From Streptomyces flavidovirens DSM 40150 (GTDB lineage Bacteria > Actinomycetota > Actinomycetes > Streptomycetales > Streptomycetaceae): 64,000 bases of DNA. The translations under genes were made by a program, and so were the position numbers. The stretch is taken from the NCBI RefSeq assembly GCF_000429085.1, contig NZ_AUBE01000011.1, positions 62,001 through 126,000 on the forward strand. The letters run 5' to 3'. Shown piece by piece: positions 24,751 through 32,583 of the stretch; the stretch's first letter is position 1; each line of letters starts with the position of its first letter. Under the pieces are notes generated by a model. It was not told the origin of the DNA. It made no database searches and was given only the letters and a program-made list of their open reading frames with translations.

Positions 24751-24820
24751 CCAAGGCACCCAAGGCATCCAAGACACCACCCAAGGCACCAGGACATCCA
24801 AGACATCGAAGGCGCCAAGG
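24751..24820. repeat. Degenerate CAAGGCACC/CAAGACATC repeats after nagE1
   Basis: About seven imperfect copies of a 9-10 base unit (CCAAGGCACC, CAAGGCATC, CAAGACACC and so on) follow the nagE1 stop. The stretch is purine/AC-rich compared with its surroundings. It is probably a slippage-derived spacer; it ends before a GC-rich hairpin-forming stretch and the dre sites of the next gene. Confidence 0.6.
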
Positions 24821-24932
24821 CCCTCGGACGAGCCCGGTCCGGGGGTCTTTCGCCCTGCCTGTGGGGTCCTGTGGCGGTGTGTCCTTGAGCACGGGAATCG
24901 CGGGTTCCTTATCCGTCCTTCACCGTGCTAAA

Positions 24933-24966
24933 ACTGGTCTACACCACTGGAGTGGTGTAGACCACG
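24933..24966. promoter_or_regulatory. Paired inverted DasR operators upstream of nagE2
   Basis: Two dre-like 16-mers stand head to head: ACTGGTCTACACCACT (24933-24948) and AGTGGTGTAGACCACG (24951-24966), two bases apart. Together they form a perfect 14-bp inverted repeat (24935-24948 against 24951-24964). Either alone fits the dre consensus. As a pair they could bind two DasR dimers, and the transcript could fold into a hairpin in the 5' leader. nagE2 starts about 90 bases further on. Confidence 0.88.
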
Positions 24967-25053
24967 TGGCGAGCGAGTGAGTGCGCCGCGTCATTCGAAG
25001 ACGCCGCCGTCCCCCATTTCCCCCTGGCGGCGCCTTGCCCCTTGGAGGAAATG

Positions 25054-26322
<1,269 letters not shown>

Positions 26323-26338
26323 CCGCGCGGTTCGCGCA

Positions 26339-26393
26339 GCACAGAGGAGGGCCCCCGGACCGTTGTCGCTGGTCCGGGGGCCCTCCTCTGTGC
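26339..26393. terminator. Very long perfect hairpin between nagE2 and the MBL hydrolase gene
   Basis: A 23-bp perfect stem with a 9-base loop lies 16 bases past the nagE2 stop and 5 bases before the 3' end of the convergent MBL gene. Key arms are GCACAGAGGAGGGCC on the left and its complement on the right. It should terminate transcription from both sides. Confidence 0.9.
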
Positions 26394-26398
26394 GTACG

Positions 26399-27151
26399 TC
26401 AGATCTCGTACTCCGCGCCGGCGACAGCCAGTTCCGCCGGGCCGTCGTACACCGCGCGCGCGTCGGCCAGGTTCACTTGCGGGTCCGTCCACGGCGGGAT
26501 GTGCGTGAGGACCAGCCGGCCGACAGCCGCCCGCCTGGCGTGTTCGCCCGCCTCACGGCCGTTGAGGTGGAGGTCCGGGATGTCCTCTTTGCCGTACGTG
26601 AACGACGCCTCGCACAGGAACAGGTCCACGCCGTCGGCCAGTTCGTGCAGGGCCGTGCACACTCCGGTGTCGCCGGAGTACGCGAGGGACCTGCCGCCGT
26701 GCTCGACGCGGATGCCGTACGACTCGACGGGGTGCGCCACCTTCTCCGTACGTACCGAGAAGGGGCCGATGTCGAACACGCCCGGCTTGAGCGTGTGGAA
26801 GTCGAAGACCTCGGCCATCGACTTCTCGGTCGGGGTGTCGGCGTACGCCGTCGTGAGGCGCTGCTCGGTGCCCTCGGGGCCGTACACGGGGATCGCGGGG
26901 GCGCGGCCGCCCTCCTGCCGGTAGTAGCGCGCGACGAAGTAACCGCACATGTCGATGCAGTGATCGGCGTGCAGGTGACTGAGAAAGACAGCGTCGATGT
27001 CGTAGAGACCGACGTGGCGCTGCAGCTCGCCGAGGGCGCCGTTGCCCAGGTCGAGAAGCAGCCGGAAGCCGTCGGCCTCGACGAGGTAGCTCGAGCAGGC
27101 CGATTCCGCGGACGGGAACGACCCTGAGCAGCCGACGACGGTGAGCTTCAT
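26399..27151 (-). CDS. MBL-fold metallo-hydrolase (RNase Z/phosphodiesterase-like)
   Basis: This 250-residue protein has the metallo-beta-lactamase fold: KLTVVGCSGSFP at the start and the metal motif HLHADH (His59, His61, Asp63, His64). AHPVESYGIRVEH supplies a further His, YSGDTGVC the bridging Asp, and VLTHIPPW the last His. All metal ligands are present, so it is likely active on a phosphodiester or lactone. The lack of an exosite insertion makes true tRNase Z less likely. It is transcribed toward nagE2 and shares the hairpin terminator. Confidence 0.92.
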   Translation of the reverse strand: MKLTVVGCSGSFPSAESACSSYLVEADGFRLLLDLGNGALGELQRHVGLYDIDAVFLSHLHADHCIDMCGYFVARYYRQEGGRAPAIPVYGPEGTEQRLTTAYADTPTEKSMAEVFDFHTLKPGVFDIGPFSVRTEKVAHPVESYGIRVEHGGRSLAYSGDTGVCTALHELADGVDLFLCEASFTYGKEDIPDLHLNGREAGEHARRAAVGRLVLTHIPPWTDPQVNLADARAVYDGPAELAVAGAEYEI

Positions 27152-27325
27152 GGAGCGTGAACCTCCGTAACAGGGACGGGGAGGGTTCGTGCGGGTTCGT
27201 CGAGCGTAAGGCGCGAAAGAGCTGGTCGCTCCTTGATGGCGGGCCGTTGTGGTTGAAGTCACCGGCACTGTCACCGGTTCGGGCGGAGCGCGCGGGGCGG
27301 GCGGGGCGCCGGTACGGTCGGGGGC

Positions 27326-27787
27326 ATGGACATGTCCTGGTGGGTGGCGCTGGCCGCCGTAGTGGTACTTGCGCTGGTCGCGGCCGTGGTCGACGGCCGG
27401 GGCCGGGGCCGGCGACCCGAGGGGCGCACGCGGCCGCCCGCGCGCCCCGGCGAACCGCGTCGGCGCGCGCCGGAACGGGCGCCTCGGGCGGGTGAGATCT
27501 GGTGGGCCGATGTGCCGTACGAGGACGGGCCCGGCTCGAAGGACCGGCCCTGCCTGGTGTTGTCGGTCCGGGGTGACAGTGCCCTGATCGCGAAGATCAC
27601 CAGCAAGCACCACGACGAGCGACCGGGGGTGATCGCGTTGCCGCCGGGGGCGGTGGGGGACGCACGGGGGCGACGCAGCTTCCTGGAGACGGATGAGCTG
27701 CGGGATGTGGGGGTGCTGGGCTTCCGACGCCGGGTGGGGGTGGCGGATCCTGCGGTTTGGGAGCGGGTGCGGCATTTGGGGCGGTGA
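27326..27787 (+). CDS. PemK/MazF-like protein with N-terminal membrane anchor
   Basis: This 153-residue protein has an N-terminal hydrophobic segment (SWWVALAAVVVLALVAAVV) and a basic/Pro-rich linker. A PemK-type domain then opens with RAGEIWWADVPYEDGPGSKDRPCLVLSV and contains ALIAKITSKHH. No antitoxin gene is adjacent, so this is unlikely to be a classical toxin-antitoxin pair. A membrane-anchored RNase-like or inactive relative is more probable. MazF-type catalytic Arg and Thr positions cannot be judged confidently without alignment. Confidence 0.82.
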   Translation: MDMSWWVALAAVVVLALVAAVVDGRGRGRRPEGRTRPPARPGEPRRRAPERAPRAGEIWWADVPYEDGPGSKDRPCLVLSVRGDSALIAKITSKHHDERPGVIALPPGAVGDARGRRSFLETDELRDVGVLGFRRRVGVADPAVWERVRHLGR

Positions 27788-27846
27788 GGGGGGTGCGGTG
27801 GCGCGGTGCGGTGCGGCGGTGCGGTGGCGAGGTGCGGCGGTGTGCT

Positions 27847-27992
27847 GGCGCGGTGACGCCCGCCGAGCTGGCGCGGTGAGGCGGTGCGGTGCGGTGGCGC
27901 GGTGACGCCCGCCGAGCTGGGGCGGTGCGGTGGCGCGGTGCGGCCCGCCGAGCTGGGGCGGTGCGGTGGCGCAGTGACGCCCGCCGAGCCGG
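27847..27992. repeat. Imperfect tandem repeats of a 25-base GC unit
   Basis: Four copies of a 25-base unit resembling GGCGCGGTGACGCCCGCCGA followed by GCTGG begin at 27847, 27896, 27932 and 27968. Between them lie GCGGTGCGGTG runs. The stretch follows the PemK-like gene and contains no credible ORF. It may come from slippage or local recombination. Confidence 0.75.
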
Positions 27993-28085
27993 GGTGGCGA
28001 GGTGTGGGCGGCGGGCGGAGCCGGGGGCGTGCCTGGCGTGAGCGGGCCGGCGCGGCAGCCTGGGCGGGCCGGGCCGCTGCGCGGA

Positions 28086-28181
28086 GCTTTCCCCACCCCG
28101 CCCCTTCCCGAACTGGGGCTCCGCCCCAGACCCCGCTCCTCAAACGCCGGAGGGGCTGAATGGCCCGGGGGTGGGGAAAGC
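28086..28181. repeat. Streptomyces intergenic repeat element (nested inverted repeat)
   Basis: A 14-base perfect inverted repeat (28086-28099 against 28168-28181) encloses CTGGGGC-TCC-GCCCCAG and a CTCAAACGCCGGAGGGGC motif. From memory this motif recurs in intergenic regions across many Streptomyces genomes. It lies between the repeat field and the 3' end of cysM, and may act as a terminator for that gene or as a mobile short repeat. Confidence 0.7.
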
Positions 28182-28234
28182 CCCGCCGCAGGCGTCGCGC
28201 CGTCGCACGTCGTCGCACGCCCGCCCGCGCCCCC

Positions 28235-29185
28235 CTACGCCCAGAGCTGACCCTGCAGGGTTTCGATCGCCGCCTCGGTGGTCGGCGCGGTGTACACGCC
28301 CGTCGACAGGTACTTCCAGCCCCCGTCGGCCACGACGAACACGATGTCGGCCCGCTCCCCCGCCGCGACCGCCTTCTTCCCCACCCCGATCGCCGCGTGC
28401 AGCGCCGCCCCCGTCGAGACGCCCGCGAAGATTCCTTCCTGCTGAAGGAGTTCGCGCGTACGCGTCACCGCGTCCGCCGAGCCGACCGAGAAACGCGTGG
28501 TCAGGACGGACGCGTCGTACAGCTCGGGGACGAAGCCCTCGTCGAGGTTCCGCAGGCCGTACACCAGGTCGTCGTAGCGCGGCTCGGCCGCGACGATCTT
28601 GATGGCAGGGACCTGTTCGCGCAGGTAGCGGCCTACGCCCATGAGCGTGCCCGTCGTGCCCAGGCCCGCCACGAAGTGCGTAATGGTCGGGAGGTCGGTG
28701 AGGATTTCCGGGCCGGTGGTGGCGTAGTGCGCCCCCGCGTTGTCGGGGTTGCCGTACTGGTAGAGCATCACCCAGGAGGGGTTCTGCACCGAGAGTTCCT
28801 TGGCGACCCGTACGGCCGTGTTGGAGCCGCCCGCCGCCGGGGACGAGATGATCTTCGCCCCCCACATGGCGAGCAGGTCACGCCGCTCCTGGGAGGTGTT
28901 CTCCGGCATGACGCACACGATGTCGTAGCCCTTGAGGCGGGCCGCCATCGCGAGCGAGATGCCGGTGTTGCCGCTGGTGGGCTCCAGGATGGTGCAGCCG
29001 GGCGTCAACCGGCCGTCCTTCTCCGCCTGTTCGACCATGTGGAGCGCGGGGCGGTCCTTGATCGAGCCGGTGGGGTTACGGTCCTCCAGCTTGGCCCAGA
29101 TGCGGACGTCGTCCGACGGGGACAGCCGCGGCAGGCGCACGAGCGGCGTGTTGCCGACCGCCGCCAGCGGGGAGTCGTACCGCAT
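28235..29185 (-). CDS. cysM: Sulfur-carrier-dependent cysteine synthase (CysM family)
   Basis: This 316-residue PLP enzyme transfers sulfide from the thiocarboxylate of CysO to an activated serine (probably O-phosphoserine, as in mycobacteria). PLP Lys43 lies in NPTGSIKDRPA; the TSGNTGISLA substrate loop and GLGTTGTLMGVGRY phosphate loop are present, and GVSTGAALHAA lies near the end. The start overlaps the cysO stop by TGATG. CysM of the CysO system differs from classical CysK in this genomic link. The location of mec 6 kb away completes the pathway. Confidence 0.93.
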   Translation of the reverse strand: MRYDSPLAAVGNTPLVRLPRLSPSDDVRIWAKLEDRNPTGSIKDRPALHMVEQAEKDGRLTPGCTILEPTSGNTGISLAMAARLKGYDIVCVMPENTSQERRDLLAMWGAKIISSPAAGGSNTAVRVAKELSVQNPSWVMLYQYGNPDNAGAHYATTGPEILTDLPTITHFVAGLGTTGTLMGVGRYLREQVPAIKIVAAEPRYDDLVYGLRNLDEGFVPELYDASVLTTRFSVGSADAVTRTRELLQQEGIFAGVSTGAALHAAIGVGKKAVAAGERADIVFVVADGGWKYLSTGVYTAPTTEAAIETLQGQLWA

Positions 29186-29463
29186 CAGACCATGCCGCCG
29201 GCGACGGCCGGGAGGATGGTGACGCTGTCGCCGTCGGCGAGCTTGGTGGAGATGCCGTCGAGGAAGCGGACGTCCTCGTCGTTGAGGTAGACGTTCACGA
29301 AACGGCGCAGCTGACCACCGTCGACAATGCGCTCCTGGATGCCGGTGTGGCGGGCTTCCAGGTCCGCGAAGAGGTCGGCGAGGGTGTCGCCGTTGCCCTC
29401 GACGGCCTTGGCGCCGTCGGTGTAGGTGCGGAGGATGGTCGGGATGCGGACCTCGATGGCCAT
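29185..29463 (-). CDS. cysO: Sulfur-carrier protein CysO (MoaD/ThiS family) with C-terminal extension
   Basis: This 92-residue ubiquitin-like carrier has the beta-grasp fold: EVRIPTILRTYTDG, LADLFADLEAR, RFVNVYLNDEDVRFLDGISTKLADGDSVTILPAVAGG. After the Gly-Gly at 89-90 come two further residues, Met-Val, so the carrier must be trimmed before its C-terminus is adenylated and thiocarboxylated. The JAMM peptidase Mec is a natural candidate for that trim, besides its known cut of the CysO-cysteine adduct. It is coupled to cysM by TGATG. Confidence 0.92.
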   Translation of the reverse strand: MAIEVRIPTILRTYTDGAKAVEGNGDTLADLFADLEARHTGIQERIVDGGQLRRFVNVYLNDEDVRFLDGISTKLADGDSVTILPAVAGGMV

Positions 29464-29472
29464 GGCTTTCGA

Positions 29473-29485
29473 CTCCTGTCAGGAG
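29473..29485 (-). promoter_or_regulatory. Hairpin sequestering the cysO ribosome-binding site
   Basis: On the minus strand CTCCT-GAC-AGGAG precedes the cysO ATG. The AGGAG is the SD (9 bases from ATG) and is the 3' arm of the 5-bp stem. In its folded form it would hide the SD. It lies downstream of the leader peptide, so folding could respond to ribosome position. The stem is short, so its strength in vivo is uncertain. Confidence 0.5.
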
Positions 29486-29565
29486 GGTGGCGTGAAAGGC
29501 GCGCGGCAGTTCGTCCCCCGCGCAGGGGCAAGCGTGTGCGTGTAGAGCGTGTACGTGTGCTGAAC

Positions 29566-29593
29566 CGGCCCGCGGCTCAGGCCGCTCGGGCCG
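29566..29593 (-). promoter_or_regulatory. Hairpin spanning the end of the leader peptide
   Basis: CGGCCC-GCGGC on one side pairs with GCCGC-(TC)-GGGCCG on the other, around a TCAG loop. The leader-peptide stop codon lies in the loop and inner stem, and its last cysteine codon is at 29597-29595, just before the stem. A ribosome stalled at that cysteine would leave the stem folded; one reaching the stop would melt it. This is the geometry of attenuation by cysteine supply. Confidence 0.5.
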
Positions 29594-29690
29594 TACAGAT
29601 TGCGCTGGCGAGCCGGCACAGGTCGACGTGCAGGCGCGCTACGAGCAGCACGGTGCTCGGCGTCGTCTCACTCACGTCGTGGGGAACCAT
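29577..29690 (-). CDS. Short leader peptide upstream of cysO-cysM
   Basis: A 37-codon ORF encodes a peptide with the RLHVDLCRLASAIC motif near its end, containing two Cys codons. It resembles the actinomycete putative leader peptides (R-H-V-D-L-x-R-x-x-S-A-x-C) I recall upstream of sulfur-metabolism genes. It ends 114 bases before cysO and overlaps a hairpin. The conserved motif and position suggest regulation by cysteine availability rather than a functional protein. Confidence 0.72.
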   Translation of the reverse strand: MVPHDVSETTPSTVLLVARLHVDLCRLASAICTARAA

Positions 29691-29949
29691 GCGGTCATCG
29701 TATAGATTCCCGGACCACTTCCCGGTATGTGATCTCACATGGTGGTCGAAAAACGTTCGCTGCGTGGACACAGGAGGCATCCAACGGTCGGTGCGCCGGT
29801 CGTCGGATGCACGCTGACCTCGGCGGACACCCCGTAAACCGTGTGCGGGAGGTCGGTCGTGAGGACCTCCTGCTCGCGTCCTGGGACTCATGGTGTGCAG
29901 GTCGTCGCCGTCGAGGACGATCGTGCGGTACGGGCCGGGCGGCCGCCCG

Positions 29950-30933
29950 CTACTTCTTAAGCTCGGGGTGGAGCTGGCGCGCGAGGGTCTCGACGGCGGC
30001 CGGGGCGCGTACGCCGAGGACCATGTCGGAGAGGGGCAGGACGGCGAAGCGCCTGTTCTTCACGGCGGGGACGTCGGCGAGGGCCGGATCGTCGAGGAGG
30101 CGCTGCTTCTTCTGGGCGGCGGTGGTTCCGCCGTATTCGAGGATGACGATGGTCTCGGGCTTGCGGTCGACAACGTTTTCCCAGGAGGCGTCGGCGAAGG
30201 GCTTGGAGAGGTGGGCGAAGACGTTCTTGCCGCCCGCGCGGATGATCATCTCGTTGCCGATGCCCGCGCCGCCGACGGTGGAGGCGGTCTTGTCACCACC
30301 GTCGTACACGAAGACGGAGACGGGTTCGACGGCCGCCACGTCCTTCCCGGTGGCGGCGTTGGTGGCCTTGGCCGCTGCGATCCAGCCCTCGGCGCGGTCG
30401 GCGACGCCGAAGGTGCGGCCGACCTCACGGATCTCCTGGTAGAGGGCGTCCATCGAGGTCTTGCCGTCGGCGCAGTATTCGATGTTGAGGCGGGAGTTGA
30501 TGCCGGACTTCTTCAGCGCCTCGCGGCTGCGGCCGTCACCGGCGGAGAAGGCGGTGGCGTAACCGCCGTACACGAAGTCGGGGTTGGCGGCGAGCAGCTT
30601 CTCATATGAGGGGTATTCCCTGGTCAGCACCGGGGTGGCTTTGTACTCCTTCTCGTACTTGGGGAGCACCATGTCGTCGAGGTAGGCGGTTCCGGCGAGG
30701 GACTTGGCGAGGCCGAGCTCCAGCATCACTTCGGTGACGTGCTGGTTCATGGTGACGACGCGGGTGGGCGGTGCCTTGTAGGTCGTCTTCACGCCGCAGT
30801 TGGTGACGGTGTAGGGGAATCCGGTGGCTGCTTTCGCTGCCGGCACGGAGTGTCCCCCCACGGTGCAGGCGGTGAGCTGGAGCAGGGCGGCTGTGATGAG
30901 GGCACAGCGGGAAGGCCAAGTACGACTGGACAC
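29950..30933 (-). CDS. ABC transporter solute-binding lipoprotein, probably cobalamin or corrinoid (BtuF-like)
   Basis: This 327-residue lipoprotein has a signal segment (ALITAALLQLTAC) with lipobox Cys. A Peripla_BP_2-type fold follows: RVVTMNQHVTEVMLELGLAKSLAGT, NPDFVYGGY, TIVILEYGG, and RRFAVLPLSDMVLGVR. The GTG start has GGAGGAG 7 bases upstream; a longer frame would run into the riboswitch. The cobalamin riboswitch in its leader makes corrinoid uptake the likely role, although the fold is also used for siderophores. No permease or ATPase gene is adjacent; it must use a transporter encoded elsewhere. Confidence 0.88.
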   Translation of the reverse strand: MSSRTWPSRCALITAALLQLTACTVGGHSVPAAKAATGFPYTVTNCGVKTTYKAPPTRVVTMNQHVTEVMLELGLAKSLAGTAYLDDMVLPKYEKEYKATPVLTREYPSYEKLLAANPDFVYGGYATAFSAGDGRSREALKKSGINSRLNIEYCADGKTSMDALYQEIREVGRTFGVADRAEGWIAAAKATNAATGKDVAAVEPVSVFVYDGGDKTASTVGGAGIGNEMIIRAGGKNVFAHLSKPFADASWENVVDRKPETIVILEYGGTTAAQKKQRLLDDPALADVPAVKNRRFAVLPLSDMVLGVRAPAAVETLARQLHPELKK

Positions 30934-30983
30934 GGTGGTGCCTCCTCCGGGAGATTCCTCGTCCCCTGGTCGGTGGTGAAGAA

Positions 30984-31125
30984 GGCGGCAGGTCAGTTCC
31001 TGGCTTCCGGGCATGGCGACGGCAGTCGCCATGCCCGGACACAGTGGCGGGACCGTGCCGGATTCGCACCGGCTTCCTGGGCCTGCCGCCCGGGTCGCGC
31101 ACAGTCTCCCATCAGCCCTTTCGCC
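30984..31125 (-). promoter_or_regulatory. Cobalamin riboswitch
   Basis: On the minus strand the conserved core GCCGGTGCGAATCCGGC (31074-31058) is followed by GGTCCCGCCACTGT (ending at 31041) and the B12 box AGCCAGGAACTGACCTGCC (31005-30987). These are the diagnostic elements of the AdoCbl-sensing aptamer in order. It begins just after the HD-domain gene stop and ends about 50 bases before the solute-binding protein GTG. Exact ends of the P1 helix are estimated. Binding of cobalamin should reduce expression of the solute-binding protein. Confidence 0.93.
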
Positions 31126-31149
31126 GGCCCTGCTCGGGACTACTCGGGA

Positions 31150-31788
31150 TTACTCGGGCCAGGAGGAACTCTGAATCGTCTCGACGAAGTCACCGCGCCG
31201 GTATCCGGGCACGAAGTGCGCCAGTACGTCGGCCTTGACGTTGCCGAAGGTGGTGTCCGGCTTGCGGGCGATGCCTTCGGTGAAGGCGGCGAGGATGCGC
31301 TTCTTGAAGTCGGGGCGGGGGTGCAGGGCGGTGATCGCGGCGCGGTCGTCGGCGGTGATGTCGTCATAGCCGATGCCGAGTACGTCGTACTCCACTCCGG
31401 CGGTGACGAGGGCGACTTCCGGCTCCATGAACTGCGGGATGCCGGGGGTGGTGTGCAGGGCGATGGCTGTCCAGACGCGGCGGACGCTGTCCTCGGGGAC
31501 GCCGTGGCCCTGGAGGAAGCGGCGGGCCTCGTCGGCGCTGTCGACCTCGAAGCGGCGGCGGCTGGTGCGGAACTCCTGATTGAGCCCGAGGTCGTGGAAC
31601 ATGGCGCCGATGTAGAGGAGCTCGGGGTCGAAGCTGAGGCCACGGTTCTGCCCCTGGAGGCTGCCGAACCAGAACACCCTGCGGGAGTGGTGGTAGATCA
31701 GCTCGGTTGTCGTGTCGCGGACGAGTTCGGTGGCGGCGGTGGCGAGCTTGGTGTCGGGGACGGCGATTCCGGCTGCGTTGTCGGTCAT
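31150..31788 (-). CDS. HD-domain phosphohydrolase-like protein
   Basis: This 212-residue protein has HD superfamily metal motifs: TELIYHHSRRVFWFG (first His), GAMFHDLGL (His-Asp) and IALHTTPGI (His), with an acidic Asp further on. The pattern resembles the cyanamide hydratase/HD_CE group more than (p)ppGpp hydrolases. No membrane helix or second domain is seen. The B12 riboswitch lies just downstream on the same strand, but its core starts after this stop, so it controls only the next gene. Confidence 0.88.
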   Translation of the reverse strand: MTDNAAGIAVPDTKLATAATELVRDTTTELIYHHSRRVFWFGSLQGQNRGLSFDPELLYIGAMFHDLGLNQEFRTSRRRFEVDSADEARRFLQGHGVPEDSVRRVWTAIALHTTPGIPQFMEPEVALVTAGVEYDVLGIGYDDITADDRAAITALHPRPDFKKRILAAFTEGIARKPDTTFGNVKADVLAHFVPGYRRGDFVETIQSSSWPE

Positions 31789-32583
31789 GGCTCAAGACTG
31801 CGCGTCACGCGTACGCCGCCACCATGTCCCCAGGGCCAGCCTTCCCACACATCGGGACACGAACAGGCACCGCCTGAACCGGTAGCTCCGGCCGCGTCTG
31901 AGGGCCCGGTGCAACGAACCCAACAGTTGATGAGTCCCAATGCCCCTCCAGTCCCACACGTCACAGTCGTATCGGTTTCGACCGTCACGGGAGCGTTTCC
32001 GCCCAGACCCAGTACAAGGAGCCAAGCGGGCCGCTGGGATGACCGGCCTGGAGTGGTTGCTGTGGTTGGTGGGGGTTGCTGTGCTGGGTTTCGGCGTGCG
32101 GTGCACCCAACCGCAGCCGTGCCACCACCCGCAGGCCGATTGGTCCGCAGGTCGGCCTGGCGGCTTGCCGTCCACCGGCGTGGGTGTCACGTGTGCGTCG
32201 GGAGTGTGGTGTCGCACCAGCGGCCGTTCCCGCACCCGCTGAACCAGGGGCCGCGCCACCCCTGGACCTCACGCGCCCCACCCACCGGACCCGCCGCCCG
32301 GCAGCGGCGAGCCGCCACTCCCCGAGCCGTCCCGTGGGCTCCCCCCGGGGGCCGCCCCCCAGAAGCATTGCGGCGGAGGTCCGGCGGTCAAGGGTGAAGC
32401 GAAGCGCAATCGCCGCAGGCGACGCGACGCAGGAGCGCCCTTTACCGCCGGGCCTCCGCCGCCACACTTACTCCAGGCGGCCCCCACCCCAGACGCAACC
32501 AACGCCCCAGGCCGACCAACACCCCCGCCACCAGCAGCCCCCCACATCCACGGCCAGCACACCGTGCAGAGGAGAATCGCCGC
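31789..32583. other. Long non-coding stretch before the glycosyltransferase
   Basis: About 795 bases without a credible gene. Open frames exist on both strands, but they have erratic codon use, no SD and no recognisable fold. Near 32330-32460 the sequence is CCCC/GGGG-rich, with runs such as GGGCTCCCCCCGGGGGCCGC and GAAGCGAAGCGC...GCGACGCGACGC, resembling repeats scattered between Streptomyces genes. The right end should hold the glycosyltransferase promoter; a GAGGAG-like SD lies at about 32570. Confidence 0.6.

Noticed and set aside
27781..28040. Repeats after the PemK-like gene as a CRISPR array
   Set aside because: The units are GC-rich, irregularly spaced, imperfect and have no unique spacers; no cas genes are present.
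31785..32259. Minus-strand frames with Cys/Trp-rich sequence between the HD and glycosyltransferase genes
   Set aside because: No SD, irregular codon bias and no recognisable domain; probably non-coding.
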